A stretch of DNA of 64,000 nucleotides from Rhizobium sp. Root1203 (GTDB taxonomy: Bacteria > Pseudomonadota > Alphaproteobacteria > Rhizobiales > Rhizobiaceae). A program made the position numbers and the translations under genes. Location of the stretch: assembly GCF_001424945.1 (NCBI RefSeq), contig NZ_LMCW01000034.1, positions 206,475 through 270,474 on the forward strand, written 5' to 3'. Shown one piece after another: positions 41,158-51,350 of the stretch (the first letter of the stretch is position 1; every line of letters starts with the position of its first letter). The notes beneath the pieces were generated by a model. That model saw nothing but the letters and a program-made list of their open reading frames with translations, did no database searches and had not been told where the DNA came from.

Positions 41158-43077
41158 CTACAGTTTCGGGCTCAGCGGCACGATGGCGGCAAAGCGATCC
41201 CAGTCCTTCTTTGCCTTCGGCGTCCACGCGGCTTCGGCAATGGCCGGAAGACGCGGGAAGACGAGGCGGTTGAAGTAACCGCGCGAGAGGAAGTGCTCCG
41301 ACCAGATGCAGGCCTGCACTCCCTTCATCTTGTCCTTCAGCTCCTCGGGAAAGTCGCCTTCGGCCTCGTAACCATAGGTGTGCGCCGGCGGCACGGTGCC
41401 AGCCCAGCTCGCGCCCGGCTCCTGGAACTGTTCCGCCTGGACCATATCGAGATAGTAGGCCTGACCGGGGGTCATGACGACCTCGTAGCCTTCCTTCGCG
41501 AGATCGATGCCGACCTGCGGATTTTCCCAGGCCATCAGCAAACTATTTTCCGCCGCAACGCCACCGCCATGGGCAACCTCATTCCATCCGGCAAGCTTGC
41601 GGCCGCGCGCCGTCAGCATGTCCTTGATGCGCTTCAGGAAGTAGGACTGCAGGGCAAACGTGCCGGATATGCCCTCCTGCTCCATCAGCTTCTTGGCAAG
41701 CGGCGAGGCGAGCCAGGATCCATTCGCGACTTCGTCTCCCCCGATATGAAGGTAGGGGGAGGGGAAGAGCTCCACCATCTCGTCGAACACCTTTTCCAGG
41801 AATTCGTAGGTCAACGGAACGGCCGGGTTCAGCGCATTGTTGGGATAGCCCTGGACCGAGTGATAGCTCTCCGGTGCCTCCTGGCCATCGGTGAGGTCCG
41901 GTAAGGCCGAAAGCGTTGCGGAATTGTGGCCGGGAATGTCGATCTCCGGAACGACTTCAACCGCGAGGGAACCGGCATGGGCAACGATGTCGCGGACATC
42001 GTCCTGCGAATAGTACCCGCCGACAGGCTCGGCACCATTGCCGAGCTGCGGCAACAAGGGTTCGTCCGGTCCGCGCAGAACACCCGTGGTCGTCAGCTGC
42101 GGATAGGCCCTGATCTCAAGGCGCCATGCTTCATCGTCTGTCAGGTGCCAATGGAAGATGTTGAGCTTGAACCAGGCCAGGATATCGATCAGCCGCTTGA
42201 TGTCGGCCACCGGATAGAACTGGCGCGACACGTCGAGATGGCAGCCGCGCCAGCCATAGCGCGGCTGGTCCGCAATCGCGCCGGAAACAGGAAAACGAAA
42301 TTTGCCCGGCTGGCTTCGCGCCCCTTCCAGCAACTGTGCCAGAGAGGTCAGGCCGTACTGCCGGCCGGCATCGTCGCTGTAGGAGAGGGTAATTTCATCA
42401 GCCGAGAAGTTGAGCCTGTAGCCTTCGCTGGCAACCGACGCGTCGGCGAGAAAGCGCAGAGTGCGGCCTTGTGGCGACGGCGACAGATGGTACGGCGCAT
42501 GCGCGCTTTCGAAGAGACGACGGACGAGCGCGAGGACTGTCGAGATCGCCCGAAGCTCGTCCGGAGACGACCCTTCTGCCGGATAGAGCACGACCGGGAA
42601 ACCTTCGCCTGGCTTGGCGTCGATCTCGGCTGGCCAGGGCTGCAGCGCGAACGGCTGGTCGAGCCTGCCTTCCGGTAGGAGCACCGGCGGCGGCTCGTTG
42701 ACGCGCCCCTCCAAAAGGAGGTCCGACACCGCGACCGCGACGTGCTTTCCGTCTGCAAGTGTCAGATAGGCGGACTTGGCGCCATCGGTGCAGTGCTTGG
42801 CCGGCCGATGCAGGCCACTGACCGTGAACGTCCAGCTCCCACCTGGCGCGATCGACAGGCCGGCCGGAGGCGCGAATTCGTGGAAATTCGCATTGCGGCG
42901 CAGGAAGGTGGCGTTCTCGCATGCCTTCTTGTCGATCACGCGCGTCAACGACGTATAGACCAGCTTGAAACCGGCGAGCGGTGCGTCCGACAGGTTGAAC
43001 AAGGTGAACGTGAAGCGACCATTCGGGCCACCGTCCGGTTGCCACGCGCTTTCAAGGCGATAGGAAGCCGTTTCCAT
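41158..43077 (-). CDS. GH20 beta-N-acetylhexosaminidase, cytoplasmic
   Basis: A 639-residue glycoside hydrolase family 20 enzyme removing terminal N-acetylhexosamine. An N-terminal beta domain (residues about 1-230) precedes the TIM barrel; the catalytic pair D448-E449 sits in LHIGGDEVANGSW. There is no signal peptide, so it acts inside the cell on an imported sugar conjugate. ATG 43077 follows GAGAG. It lies between an SDR gene and an M81 peptidase in one operon controlled by an RpiR gene. Confidence 0.92.
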   Translation of the reverse strand: METASYRLESAWQPDGGPNGRFTFTLFNLSDAPLAGFKLVYTSLTRVIDKKACENATFLRRNANFHEFAPPAGLSIAPGGSWTFTVSGLHRPAKHCTDGAKSAYLTLADGKHVAVAVSDLLLEGRVNEPPPVLLPEGRLDQPFALQPWPAEIDAKPGEGFPVVLYPAEGSSPDELRAISTVLALVRRLFESAHAPYHLSPSPQGRTLRFLADASVASEGYRLNFSADEITLSYSDDAGRQYGLTSLAQLLEGARSQPGKFRFPVSGAIADQPRYGWRGCHLDVSRQFYPVADIKRLIDILAWFKLNIFHWHLTDDEAWRLEIRAYPQLTTTGVLRGPDEPLLPQLGNGAEPVGGYYSQDDVRDIVAHAGSLAVEVVPEIDIPGHNSATLSALPDLTDGQEAPESYHSVQGYPNNALNPAVPLTYEFLEKVFDEMVELFPSPYLHIGGDEVANGSWLASPLAKKLMEQEGISGTFALQSYFLKRIKDMLTARGRKLAGWNEVAHGGGVAAENSLLMAWENPQVGIDLAKEGYEVVMTPGQAYYLDMVQAEQFQEPGASWAGTVPPAHTYGYEAEGDFPEELKDKMKGVQACIWSEHFLSRGYFNRLVFPRLPAIAEAAWTPKAKKDWDRFAAIVPLSPKL

Positions 43078-43105
43078 AACTGTAACTCTCTTTATATCAC
43101 GTATG

Positions 43106-43882
43106 TCAGTAGTCGGAGGATTGGGAGAAGGTGCGGGCAAGCTCGGCCTGACCTGCCGTCAGGCCGCAGTCGACGGGCAGGCAGACGCCGGTGATACCTG
43201 TCGCCTGGGGACCGGCGAAGAAGCCGACGGCATTGGCGACATCCTTTGGATCGACGACGCGCTGCAGCGGATACCAGCGACGTGCTTCCTCGAAGACATT
43301 CGGGTTTGCGGCCGCACGCGCCTCCCAGGCCTGAGTGCGCACCGTGCCGGGCGCGACAGCATTGGAGCGGATGCCGAACTTGCCGTATTCCACCGCAACC
43401 AGCTTGGTGAAATGCAGGAGCCCCGCCTTGGCAGCGCTATAGGCGGGGTGACCGAATACGCCCATGCCATTGACCGATGCGATGTTCACGACCGAGCCCT
43501 GGGAGGCCTTCAGGAGGTCCGCAACTGCGTGGAAGCAGAGAAACGGGGCTTCCAGGTTCAACGCATTGTCGGCGCGCCAATCCTCCGGCGTGGTCGTCTG
43601 GAGGCTGACGGCGCGGGCAGCACCCGCATTGTTGATAAGCGTCTTGACGCTGCCGAGGGCGGCTGCACGCTTGGCCATTTCGCCAACGCTTTGCGCATTC
43701 GTGACGTCGCAACTCAACGCAACGAAACGCTCGGCCGGGCCGAGACCGCGGGCAGCCTTTTCAGCAGCGGCCAAGTCGATGTCGACAAGCAGTATGATAT
43801 CGTGATCGTCCGCAAGCCGGCCTGCGATGGCCCGACCTATGTCACCTGCAGCGCCGGTCACGATCGCTACCGTTTGTGTCAT
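43106..43882 (-). CDS. Short-chain dehydrogenase/reductase
   Basis: A 258-residue classical SDR: TGAAGDIGRAIA cofactor loop, D60-type CDVTN, NNAGAA and YSAAKAG active site. It is the gene before the GH20 enzyme (28 nt) and after the RpiR regulator (27 nt) on the same strand, so it probably oxidises or reduces a sugar or hydroxy acid released in this pathway. The substrate is unknown. Confidence 0.87.
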   Translation of the reverse strand: MTQTVAIVTGAAGDIGRAIAGRLADDHDIILLVDIDLAAAEKAARGLGPAERFVALSCDVTNAQSVGEMAKRAAALGSVKTLINNAGAARAVSLQTTTPEDWRADNALNLEAPFLCFHAVADLLKASQGSVVNIASVNGMGVFGHPAYSAAKAGLLHFTKLVAVEYGKFGIRSNAVAPGTVRTQAWEARAAANPNVFEEARRWYPLQRVVDPKDVANAVGFFAGPQATGITGVCLPVDCGLTAGQAELARTFSQSSDY

Positions 43883-43909
43883 TCTAAGTCCTTTCCTGGC
43901 ATGGAATTC

Positions 43910-44773
43910 TCAGTCCCCCAGAAGCTGGCGGTCATCGCCATCCCGGTGGGCCACGAGTTGTTGTTTGATACGGCGAAGCGTCACGGCCGCCTGCGGCTGT
44001 ACATTGTATGCGACCAGGCTGGCGAGGACGTCCACGGCCGCAAGATAGGCAATCCGCGTCGAGGTGGGCCGGAAGATATTGTTGCCTTCCGCAAGGTCGA
44101 TCGGCACGACGATATCGGCGGCATGCGCGACAGGGCTGTTTGCCTGTGTGAGGGCGATCGAAGTGACCTTGGTTTCGCGCGCAAGCGTGAACGAACGCAC
44201 AAGCTCGGCATTGCGTCCGGAAAAGGACGACCCGATCAGCACGTCCCCGGGCTTTGCCGCGGCCGTCATCATCAGCTGCATGCTGTGGTCGGAACTTGCC
44301 GTTACGCGTAGGCCGAAGCGGAACAGGCGGTTCTGAAGTTCGCTTGCGATCATCGACGAATTGCCGCCGGAGCCGAAGGCATAGATCATGTCGGCCTTGG
44401 CCAAATGCTCCGCCGCCTGCTCGACGGCTGCAAGGTCAAGCGAGCGGTGGAGAAGAAATAGGGCGTTCTGTGCCTTGGTGATGATGTCCTGGGCGACATC
44501 GGCCGGATTTCTGCTTTTCGGCTCCGGCCGGAGATAGCGCATCCCGACATAGGCGGTACGGGCGAGCTGGACCTTGAAATCCGAAAAGCTCTCGCAGCCG
44601 ACGCGCCGGCAAAAACGAGTGACCGTAGGCGGTGAGACATCTGCCCTTTCGGCAAGCTCGATGATCGAGGCGTTCACAGCGAATTCAAAGTCATTGAGCA
44701 GAATGTCGGCAATACGATTTTCCGATGGCGAAAGCCGGGCCTTCTCTTCCTGCAGTGTCGAGAAAATATCCAT
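43910..44773 (-). CDS. MurR/RpiR-family transcriptional regulator
   Basis: A 287-residue regulator with an N-terminal RpiR helix-turn-helix (residues about 1-77, LAERADVSPPTVTRFCRRVGCESF) and a SIS sugar-phosphate domain (about 120-250, AFGSGGNSSMIA and GSSFSGRNAELV). RpiR proteins bind palindromes containing GAAA/TTTC; such sites occur upstream of ridA (45204-45218, 45274-45287) and at 54286-54300 and 54354-54372 upstream of the importer operon. It probably senses an amino-sugar phosphate, by analogy with MurR. Confidence 0.85.
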   Translation of the reverse strand: MDIFSTLQEEKARLSPSENRIADILLNDFEFAVNASIIELAERADVSPPTVTRFCRRVGCESFSDFKVQLARTAYVGMRYLRPEPKSRNPADVAQDIITKAQNALFLLHRSLDLAAVEQAAEHLAKADMIYAFGSGGNSSMIASELQNRLFRFGLRVTASSDHSMQLMMTAAAKPGDVLIGSSFSGRNAELVRSFTLARETKVTSIALTQANSPVAHAADIVVPIDLAEGNNIFRPTSTRIAYLAAVDVLASLVAYNVQPQAAVTLRRIKQQLVAHRDGDDRQLLGD

Positions 44774-44799
44774 GTCCGGCTCCCCCTCGGCTACTCGTG

Positions 44800-45189
44800 C
44801 TATTTGTCTTTCGCTTTATAGGCGACGCAGTCAATCTCCACTTTGCAATCCACCATCATCGATGACTGCACGCAGGCCCGCGCCGGCGGGTGCTCACCGA
44901 AGTATTGCTGATAGATGCCGTTGAAGGTCCAGAAGTCGCGCGGATCATCGAGCCAGACGCCGCAGCGAACGACATGCTCAAGGCCGTAGCCGGCCTCGTC
45001 AAGGATGGCCAGCACGTTCTGTATTGTCTTATGAGTCTGGGCAACGATATTGCCGTCGATAATTTCGCCATTTTCCATGGCAACCTGGCCCGACACGTAG
45101 AGCCAGCCGTCGGCTTCGACAGCACGCGCGAAAGGGAGAGGCTTGCCTCCCGCACCCTTTTGAACCGTGCCATAACGCTTGATGGACAT
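44800..45189 (-). CDS. RidA/YER057c/UK114-family protein
   Basis: A 129-residue RidA-family enamine/imine deaminase-like protein (trimer). The conserved end PPARACVQSSMMVDCKVEIDCVAY is present with the key arginine, as is the LYVSGQVAMENG turn. RidA proteins hydrolyse reactive enamines made by PLP enzymes. ATG 45189 follows AAGGATCGGTCA. It is the first gene of the ridA-rpiR-SDR-GH20-M81 operon and is divergent from the NTF2-like/M81/PLP-enzyme operon. Confidence 0.87.
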   Translation of the reverse strand: MSIKRYGTVQKGAGGKPLPFARAVEADGWLYVSGQVAMENGEIIDGNIVAQTHKTIQNVLAILDEAGYGLEHVVRCGVWLDDPRDFWTFNGIYQQYFGEHPPARACVQSSMMVDCKVEIDCVAYKAKDK

Positions 45190-45203
45190 TGACCGATCCT
45201 TGC

Positions 45204-45218
45204 AAATTATTTTCGTGA
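45204..45218. promoter_or_regulatory. RpiR-like operator upstream of ridA
   Basis: AAATTATTTTCGTGA, whose complement reads TCACGAAAATAATTT. The same ACGAAAATAA core followed by TT occurs at 54286-54300. The site lies 15 nt before the ridA ATG in the divergent gap. Confidence 0.45.
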
Positions 45219-45273
45219 TAAGTTGACAAGTGACCATATAAAGGGGAATTTGACCAGCGAAAAACGTCAATCA

Positions 45274-45287
45274 TGAAAAGAATTTCA
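45274..45287. promoter_or_regulatory. TGAAA-N4-TTTCA palindrome in the divergent promoter
   Basis: Perfect 5-bp arms TGAAA and TTTCA around AGAA. It resembles RpiR-family sites and the larger palindrome at 54354-54372. It overlaps an ATG at 45273, which is one reason to prefer the start at 45300 for the downstream gene. Confidence 0.45.
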
Positions 45288-45299
45288 ATCGGGAACCCC

Positions 45300-45785
45300 A
45301 TGCGCGATCCTTTCAAGAACCCTTTCCCCTCGTCCGACATCGCTCGCCACTCGATATGGGAGATGCTTGTCCACCGCGACATCGACGCTTTCCTGGCGGC
45401 GGACTGGTCGATGGTCGAACAGGATTTCGTCGAAGACGGCTTCATCGGCATTGACGGCCGCAAGGAAACGAGCCCGGACAAGTGGCGATTGGCATTTCCG
45501 ACATTGGCGGCTTACCGTGACGAATGGGTCCGCCAGGCAAAGGATTTCGCCACCCAGTCGTTCGCCGAGGACACGCGCACTGCCATCTTCACGACCACGA
45601 CGCTCGAGGACATCGAGATCGAGGGCGACATGGCGCTCGTTCGCAAGAAGTTCGACGGCGGCATTGCAAAGCCTGACGGCAGCCGCGATATCATGCAGTG
45701 GCAGACACTCTACTACTGCCGCCTGCACGAGGGCCGCTGGAAGATCAGCGGCTTCACCGGCTATCTGCCGAACCCTATGGGCTGA
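45300..45785 (+). CDS. NTF2/SnoaL-like hypothetical protein
   Basis: A 161-residue cytoplasmic protein with the look of the SnoaL/NTF2-like fold (a long N-terminal helix FLAADWSMVEQDFVEDGFIG, then strands ending WKISGFTGYLPNPMG). The start could be ATG 45273 or 45300; 45300 is preferred because 45273 sits in an operator-like palindrome. It is the first gene of a three-gene operon followed by an M81 peptidase (20 nt) and a PLP enzyme. Fold assignment is tentative and function unknown. Confidence 0.7.
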   Translation: MRDPFKNPFPSSDIARHSIWEMLVHRDIDAFLAADWSMVEQDFVEDGFIGIDGRKETSPDKWRLAFPTLAAYRDEWVRQAKDFATQSFAEDTRTAIFTTTTLEDIEIEGDMALVRKKFDGGIAKPDGSRDIMQWQTLYYCRLHEGRWKISGFTGYLPNPMG

Positions 45786-45805
45786 TCAACACAAAGGCCG
45801 AAACC

Positions 45806-47281
45806 TTGCGGATTTTCACGGCGGCACTCGCAACCGAGACCAATACCTTCTCACCCATATGCGTAGATCGTCGCGCGTTTGAAGCGTCGCTCTACGCTCC
45901 CCCGGGCCAACATCCCGATACGCCGACGCTCTGCTCGGCACCGATTACCGTCGGTCGTCAGGTTTGCGCGGCAAAAGGGTGGGAACTGATCGAGGGAACC
46001 GCTGCCTGGGCCGATCCGGCCGGGCTTGTCAACAAGGCAACCTATGAAGGACTGCGCGATGAAGTCCTGGACCAGCTGAAGGCCGCAATGCCGGTCGATG
46101 CCGTGGTGCTCGGCCTGCACGGAGCGATGGTGGCAGCCGGCTACGAAGATACCGAAGGCGACATTCTTGCGCGCGTGCGCGGGATCGTAGGCCCCGATAT
46201 CCTTGTTTTTGCCGAGCTGGATCCGCACAGCCATTTGACCGCCAAGCGGCTTTCGGCGGCCGACGTCTTCGTCTATTTCAAGGAATTCCCCCACACCGAT
46301 TTCGTCGACCGGGCCGGAGATCTATGGCGGATCGCCGTTGACACCATCGAAGGTCGGGTGAAACCCGTCATGTCCGTCTTCGATTGCCGGATGATCGACG
46401 TCTTTCCGACGTCCCGCGACCCCATGCGGTCCTTTGTCGACAAGCTCATGCAGATCGAACGAGACGACGACGATATCCTGTCGATTTCGGTGATCCACGG
46501 CTTTATGGCCGGCGATGTGCCGGAAATGGGCACGAAGCTTCTGGTCGTGACGAACGACAAGCGCGAAAAGGGTGACGCGCTGGCGCGCGATCTGGGCCTC
46601 GAACTCTTTTCGAAGCGCGGCACCTTCATCATGCCGCAGATCGACGAGAAGCAGGCCGTGGACGAGGCGCTTGCTGCGACTGCATGGCCGGTGGTGATCG
46701 CCGACATGTGGGACAATCCCGGCGGCGGCACCGCGGGCGACGCGACGGTCCTCCTGCAGGAGCTGCTGGCCCGCGGCGTCACCGACACCGCGATCGGCAC
46801 CATCTGGGATCCGATGGCGGTGCAGATATGCATCGCAGCCGGAGAGGGGGCTGAGATTCCCTTGCGCTTCGGCGCCAAGTCAGCGCCCGGCACCGGAAAT
46901 CCGGTCGATGGTCTCGTCAAAATCGTGAAGATCGTTCTCAACGCCGAGATGCGTTTCGGCGAAAGCTTCGCACCGTTTGGCGATTCCGTTCATATCGTTC
47001 TCAATGGCATCGACATCATTTTGAACTCGACGCGTGCACAGAGCTTCGACCCGAGCCTTTTTGCCGTCATGGGTATCGACCCGATGTCGAAGAAGGTCCT
47101 TGTCATCAAGTCGACCAATCACTTCTTCGCTTCCTTTTCGAAAATCGCGTCGGAGATCATTTACTGCGCGGCCGGTACGCCCTATCCCAACAATCCGGCC
47201 AAGACGCCCTATCGTCGGGCGCGAAAGGACATCTGGCCAATGATCGCCGATCCGCACGGCACCGAACGGGGAGCTGCCTGA
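45806..47281 (+). CDS. M81 family metallopeptidase (MlrC/DUF1485), copy 2
   Basis: A 491-residue M81-family protein, paralogous to the one at 39711-41147. Conserved parts are RIFTAALATETNTFSPI, VVLGLHGAMVAAGYEDTEGD, AELDPHSHLT and IADMWDNPGGGTAGDATVLLQELL. No ATG is in the right place; TTG 45806 with AAAGG 8 nt upstream fits the family N-terminus. A longer reading runs through the previous gene in another frame. One nucleotide separates it from the next gene, so translation is coupled. Confidence 0.85.
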   Translation: MRIFTAALATETNTFSPICVDRRAFEASLYAPPGQHPDTPTLCSAPITVGRQVCAAKGWELIEGTAAWADPAGLVNKATYEGLRDEVLDQLKAAMPVDAVVLGLHGAMVAAGYEDTEGDILARVRGIVGPDILVFAELDPHSHLTAKRLSAADVFVYFKEFPHTDFVDRAGDLWRIAVDTIEGRVKPVMSVFDCRMIDVFPTSRDPMRSFVDKLMQIERDDDDILSISVIHGFMAGDVPEMGTKLLVVTNDKREKGDALARDLGLELFSKRGTFIMPQIDEKQAVDEALAATAWPVVIADMWDNPGGGTAGDATVLLQELLARGVTDTAIGTIWDPMAVQICIAAGEGAEIPLRFGAKSAPGTGNPVDGLVKIVKIVLNAEMRFGESFAPFGDSVHIVLNGIDIILNSTRAQSFDPSLFAVMGIDPMSKKVLVIKSTNHFFASFSKIASEIIYCAAGTPYPNNPAKTPYRRARKDIWPMIADPHGTERGAA

Positions 47282-47282
47282 C

Positions 47283-48383
47283 ATGCACGAGAATCCGTTT
47301 GCCGTCGTCGCCAAGCCAGGAGACAAGGTCGCAGACCTTTCGACACCACGGCCGATCATCGACGAGGACCGCCTGGCCGCGAACATCGCGCGCGTCCAGG
47401 CATACATGGACGAGCACCGGCTGAATTTCCGCCCGCATATCAAGACGCACAAGATTCCGGCGCTTGCCGCTGAACAGGTCGCGGCCGGCGCAAAGGGCAT
47501 CAACTGCCAAAAGATCAGCGAAGCCGAAGTCTTTGCGACCGCGGGCTTCGAAGACATCCTCATCACCTTCAATATCCTGGGATCGCAGAAGCTCGAACGC
47601 CTCGCTGCGCTCAACGAGCGCATCTCCGGTCTGAAAGTCGTGGCGGACAGCGCAGCGACAGTCGACGGGCTTTCAGAGTATTTCGCCACGCACAAGCCGC
47701 TGGAGGTCCTTGTCGAATGCGACACCGGCGGCGGTCGCTGCGGCGTCCAGACACCGACTGAAGCAATAGCCCTTGCCGGTCGAATAAACGACGCAGAGGG
47801 GCTTACATTTGTGGGTCTCCTGAACTACCCCAAACCCGGTGCCGCAGCCGAGGTACAGGCATTTCTGAGCGAGACGCTGTCATCGCTCAAGGCTGCGGGA
47901 ATCGACTGCCCTATCGTCAGCAATGGCGGCAGTCCGAGCCTGTTTGAAGCCCACCTCGTGACGGCGGCAACCGAACATCGCGCCGGCACCTATATCTACA
48001 ACGACCGCTCGATGGTGCGGGCCGGTCATTGCAGCGAAGACGAATGCGCCATGTACGTGTTGGCCACCGTGGTGTCGCGGCCGACCGCGGACCGCGCGGT
48101 GATCGACGCAGGCTCGAAAGCGCTCACCTCGGATCTGCTCGGCTTTTCCGACTATGGCACCGTGATCAGCTATCCCGATGCGGTTATCACTGGACTTTCA
48201 GAAGAGCACGGTGTGATCGATCTGTCGAAGTGCACCGGCCGCCGGCCGGAGATCGGCGAGAAGATCCGCATCATCCCCAATCATACCTGCGTCGTCTCCA
48301 ACCTCTTCGACACGATGGTCTTCCATCGCGATGGCGTCGTCACGCGCGTCGAAGAGGTCGCGGCCCGCGGCCTCGTCTGGTAG
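47283..48383 (+). CDS. D-threonine aldolase/D-serine dehydratase-like PLP enzyme
   Basis: A 366-residue fold-type III PLP enzyme (alanine-racemase-like N-terminal barrel plus D-serine-dehydratase-like C-terminal domain). The PLP lysine is K54 in RPHIKTHK, and the metal-binding H334-x-C336 lies in IPNHTCVVSNLF, so metal-dependent D-3-hydroxyamino-acid aldolase or dehydratase activity is likely. It is coupled to the M81 gene, so peptide cleavage may release its D-amino-acid substrate. A dehydratase would make an enamine that RidA, encoded across the promoter, could clear. Confidence 0.85.
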   Translation: MHENPFAVVAKPGDKVADLSTPRPIIDEDRLAANIARVQAYMDEHRLNFRPHIKTHKIPALAAEQVAAGAKGINCQKISEAEVFATAGFEDILITFNILGSQKLERLAALNERISGLKVVADSAATVDGLSEYFATHKPLEVLVECDTGGGRCGVQTPTEAIALAGRINDAEGLTFVGLLNYPKPGAAAEVQAFLSETLSSLKAAGIDCPIVSNGGSPSLFEAHLVTAATEHRAGTYIYNDRSMVRAGHCSEDECAMYVLATVVSRPTADRAVIDAGSKALTSDLLGFSDYGTVISYPDAVITGLSEEHGVIDLSKCTGRRPEIGEKIRIIPNHTCVVSNLFDTMVFHRDGVVTRVEEVAARGLVW

Positions 48384-48534
48384 GTCGCTCGGTCGATGGA
48401 TGCGTTCACCGACCGATACGTCTAACGGCGCTATCTCCCGTTACCCACTTCGAGCGAATCATCTTGACGATCAGCGTCAGGACTGCATTTCATTGATGCG
48501 GCGCAATTTTCTGTGACGCTGGGGAGATCCGTCA

Positions 48535-48837
48535 ATGAGAGTCTGTGTGGCATTGGGAATAGTCGCGAGCCTGGCATGCATATCGGCGGCCGAGCCTCCG
48601 CAGCAGTGGCAGACATATGGCGGCGTCAGGGTCGATTCCGACCAGCGTCTCCTGGAGCGTTACGACCGCACCTACCGCTATTGCGCACCGGAAGCAATCC
48701 GTCGGGGCTCAACCGACACAAACAGCCTGCTGTACGTTACCGCCTTGAGAGGCTGCATGTACCGGTTCGGCATCACTGACCGGGGCGCTTACGCCTACTC
48801 GGCCAACGCGCCGTTCCTTCACTTCCTCGATCGCTGA
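48535..48837 (+). CDS. Small secreted hypothetical protein (100 aa)
   Basis: A 100-residue protein with a short signal peptide (residues 1-19, ending ISAAE) and a mature part with two cysteines (YRYCAPEA and LRGCMYRF), tyrosine-rich. GGGGAGATCCGTCA precedes the ATG. It stands alone between two operons. I recognise no family. Confidence 0.65.
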   Translation: MRVCVALGIVASLACISAAEPPQQWQTYGGVRVDSDQRLLERYDRTYRYCAPEAIRRGSTDTNSLLYVTALRGCMYRFGITDRGAYAYSANAPFLHFLDR

Positions 48838-48862
48838 CGACAGTGATTGCGGCTACCCACAG

Positions 48863-49999
<1,137 letters not shown>

Positions 50000-50050
50000 A
50001 ACCTGTCTCCGGTCGCCGGCGCGCGCGGCGCGTACACTCAATAATAGAAA

Positions 50051-50077
50051 GGATCGCGGGTGTTGCGCCCGCGATCC
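50051..50077 (-). terminator. Attenuator hairpin after the binding-protein gene
   Basis: Perfect 10-bp arms GGATCGCGGG (50051-50060) and CCCGCGATCC (50068-50077), 7-nt loop, lie between the binding-protein stop and the ATPase start on the minus strand. Partial termination would favour binding protein over ATPase. Confidence 0.65.
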
Positions 50078-50087
50078 CGATAAAGGC

Positions 50088-51317
50088 TTACTTGAACGCT
50101 TCGATCTCGCCGGCAGCCTTCTTGAGGGCATCAGCCGGTTGGGCCTTGCCTGTCACGACGGACTGGACCATTTCGATGATCGAGTTCTGGAACCCCTTGT
50201 AATCGGTAAAGAGCGGCTCGGGACCGCCAAAAGCGATACCGTCGATGAACGGCTTCCACGACGGGTCGGCCTTGACGAATTCATCGACCTTTGCCGACGG
50301 ACGCAGCGGCGTGAGGCCTGCTCCGCCCTGAAGCTCGTACTCGCCCTGCGGGCCCGGAGAGGTGATGAACTTGGCGAATTCAGCCGCCTTTTCTTCAACG
50401 CCCGTGCCCTTGAAGACCGCAAGGCTGTCGGTGATGAGCAGCGTGCCTTCGCCCTTGGCGGAAGGACCGAGCGGCAGCGGCGCGACGCCCCAGTTGATCT
50501 TGGTGTCCTTGAGGCGTGCAGCAGCACCCGAGCCTGCCTGGATCATGCCGACCTTGCCATCAAGGAAGATGGCGCGGATTTCGTTCTGTTCGTAGGCCGT
50601 TGCGCCTTCGACGGAATAAGGCGTGATGTCCTTGTAGGCCTGCAATGCTGCAAGCACTTCAGGGCTGTCAATGACGATCTTCTCGCCATCGATGACCTTG
50701 CCGTTGTTGGTGTAAACCCAATGCATGAACTGGTGCATGGTGTTGTCGAAGGTCTTGGCCGGCAGGCCGTAGCCTGCAATGCCGGTCTTTTCCTTGATCT
50801 GCTTGGCGTCGGCGATTTCTTCAGCCCAGGTCTTCGGCGGAGTTTCCGGGTCGAGGCCGGCCTGCTTGAAGATGTCCTTGTTCCAGTAGAGTGCCTTGGT
50901 CGAGAAAGCGACCGGCACGCCCCACTGGGTGTTTTCGAAAGTGACGGTGTCGACGATGTTGGGGTAGTAGGCCTTCTTCTCTTCATCGGTCATCGGCACC
51001 GGAACGATCAGGTCGTTCTGGGCAAATTCCTTGAGTGTGCGCGAGCCGACATAGGCCATGCCGACGGGGGTGCCAGCAGCGGCGAGCGTCGTGGCCTTGT
51101 CCTGGCACTGTTCCCAGCCGACAACCTCAGGCGTGACCTTCCAGCCCGGATTCTTGCCTTCCCACTCCTTGATGTACTTCTCGTGAATAGGATCGATCTT
51201 GTCGCCGCAATAGATCCAGCTGATCTCCTTGTCAGCGGCATGGGCGGTCATGGTGCCGAGCGCGGTGGAGCCGAGCAGGGCAAGGGCAATCAGCCCGGTC
51301 TTCAATTGAATCGTCAC
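50088..51317 (-). CDS. Sugar ABC transporter substrate-binding protein
   Basis: A 409-residue family 1 binding protein (SBP_bac_1). The signal peptide is residues 1-27 (ending TAHA before ADKEISWIY). Sites include GWEQCQDKATTLAAAGTPVG, WGVPVAFSTKALYWNK and FLDGKVGMIQAGSG. It follows two permease genes and precedes the ATPase, an order (permeases, binding protein, ATPase) less common than binding protein first. The sugar is unknown; nearby GH20 and amino-sugar context point to an amino-sugar or conjugate. Confidence 0.87.
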   Translation of the reverse strand: MTIQLKTGLIALALLGSTALGTMTAHAADKEISWIYCGDKIDPIHEKYIKEWEGKNPGWKVTPEVVGWEQCQDKATTLAAAGTPVGMAYVGSRTLKEFAQNDLIVPVPMTDEEKKAYYPNIVDTVTFENTQWGVPVAFSTKALYWNKDIFKQAGLDPETPPKTWAEEIADAKQIKEKTGIAGYGLPAKTFDNTMHQFMHWVYTNNGKVIDGEKIVIDSPEVLAALQAYKDITPYSVEGATAYEQNEIRAIFLDGKVGMIQAGSGAAARLKDTKINWGVAPLPLGPSAKGEGTLLITDSLAVFKGTGVEEKAAEFAKFITSPGPQGEYELQGGAGLTPLRPSAKVDEFVKADPSWKPFIDGIAFGGPEPLFTDYKGFQNSIIEMVQSVVTGKAQPADALKKAAGEIEAFK

Positions 51318-51350
51318 TTTTTTAGCTCCCGTTTTTCTCTGGTGGTTGGC

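Noticed and set aside
39657..41273. A 538-residue plus-strand gene
   Set aside because: It is antisense to the M81 peptidase, which has clear motifs and a ribosome-binding site.
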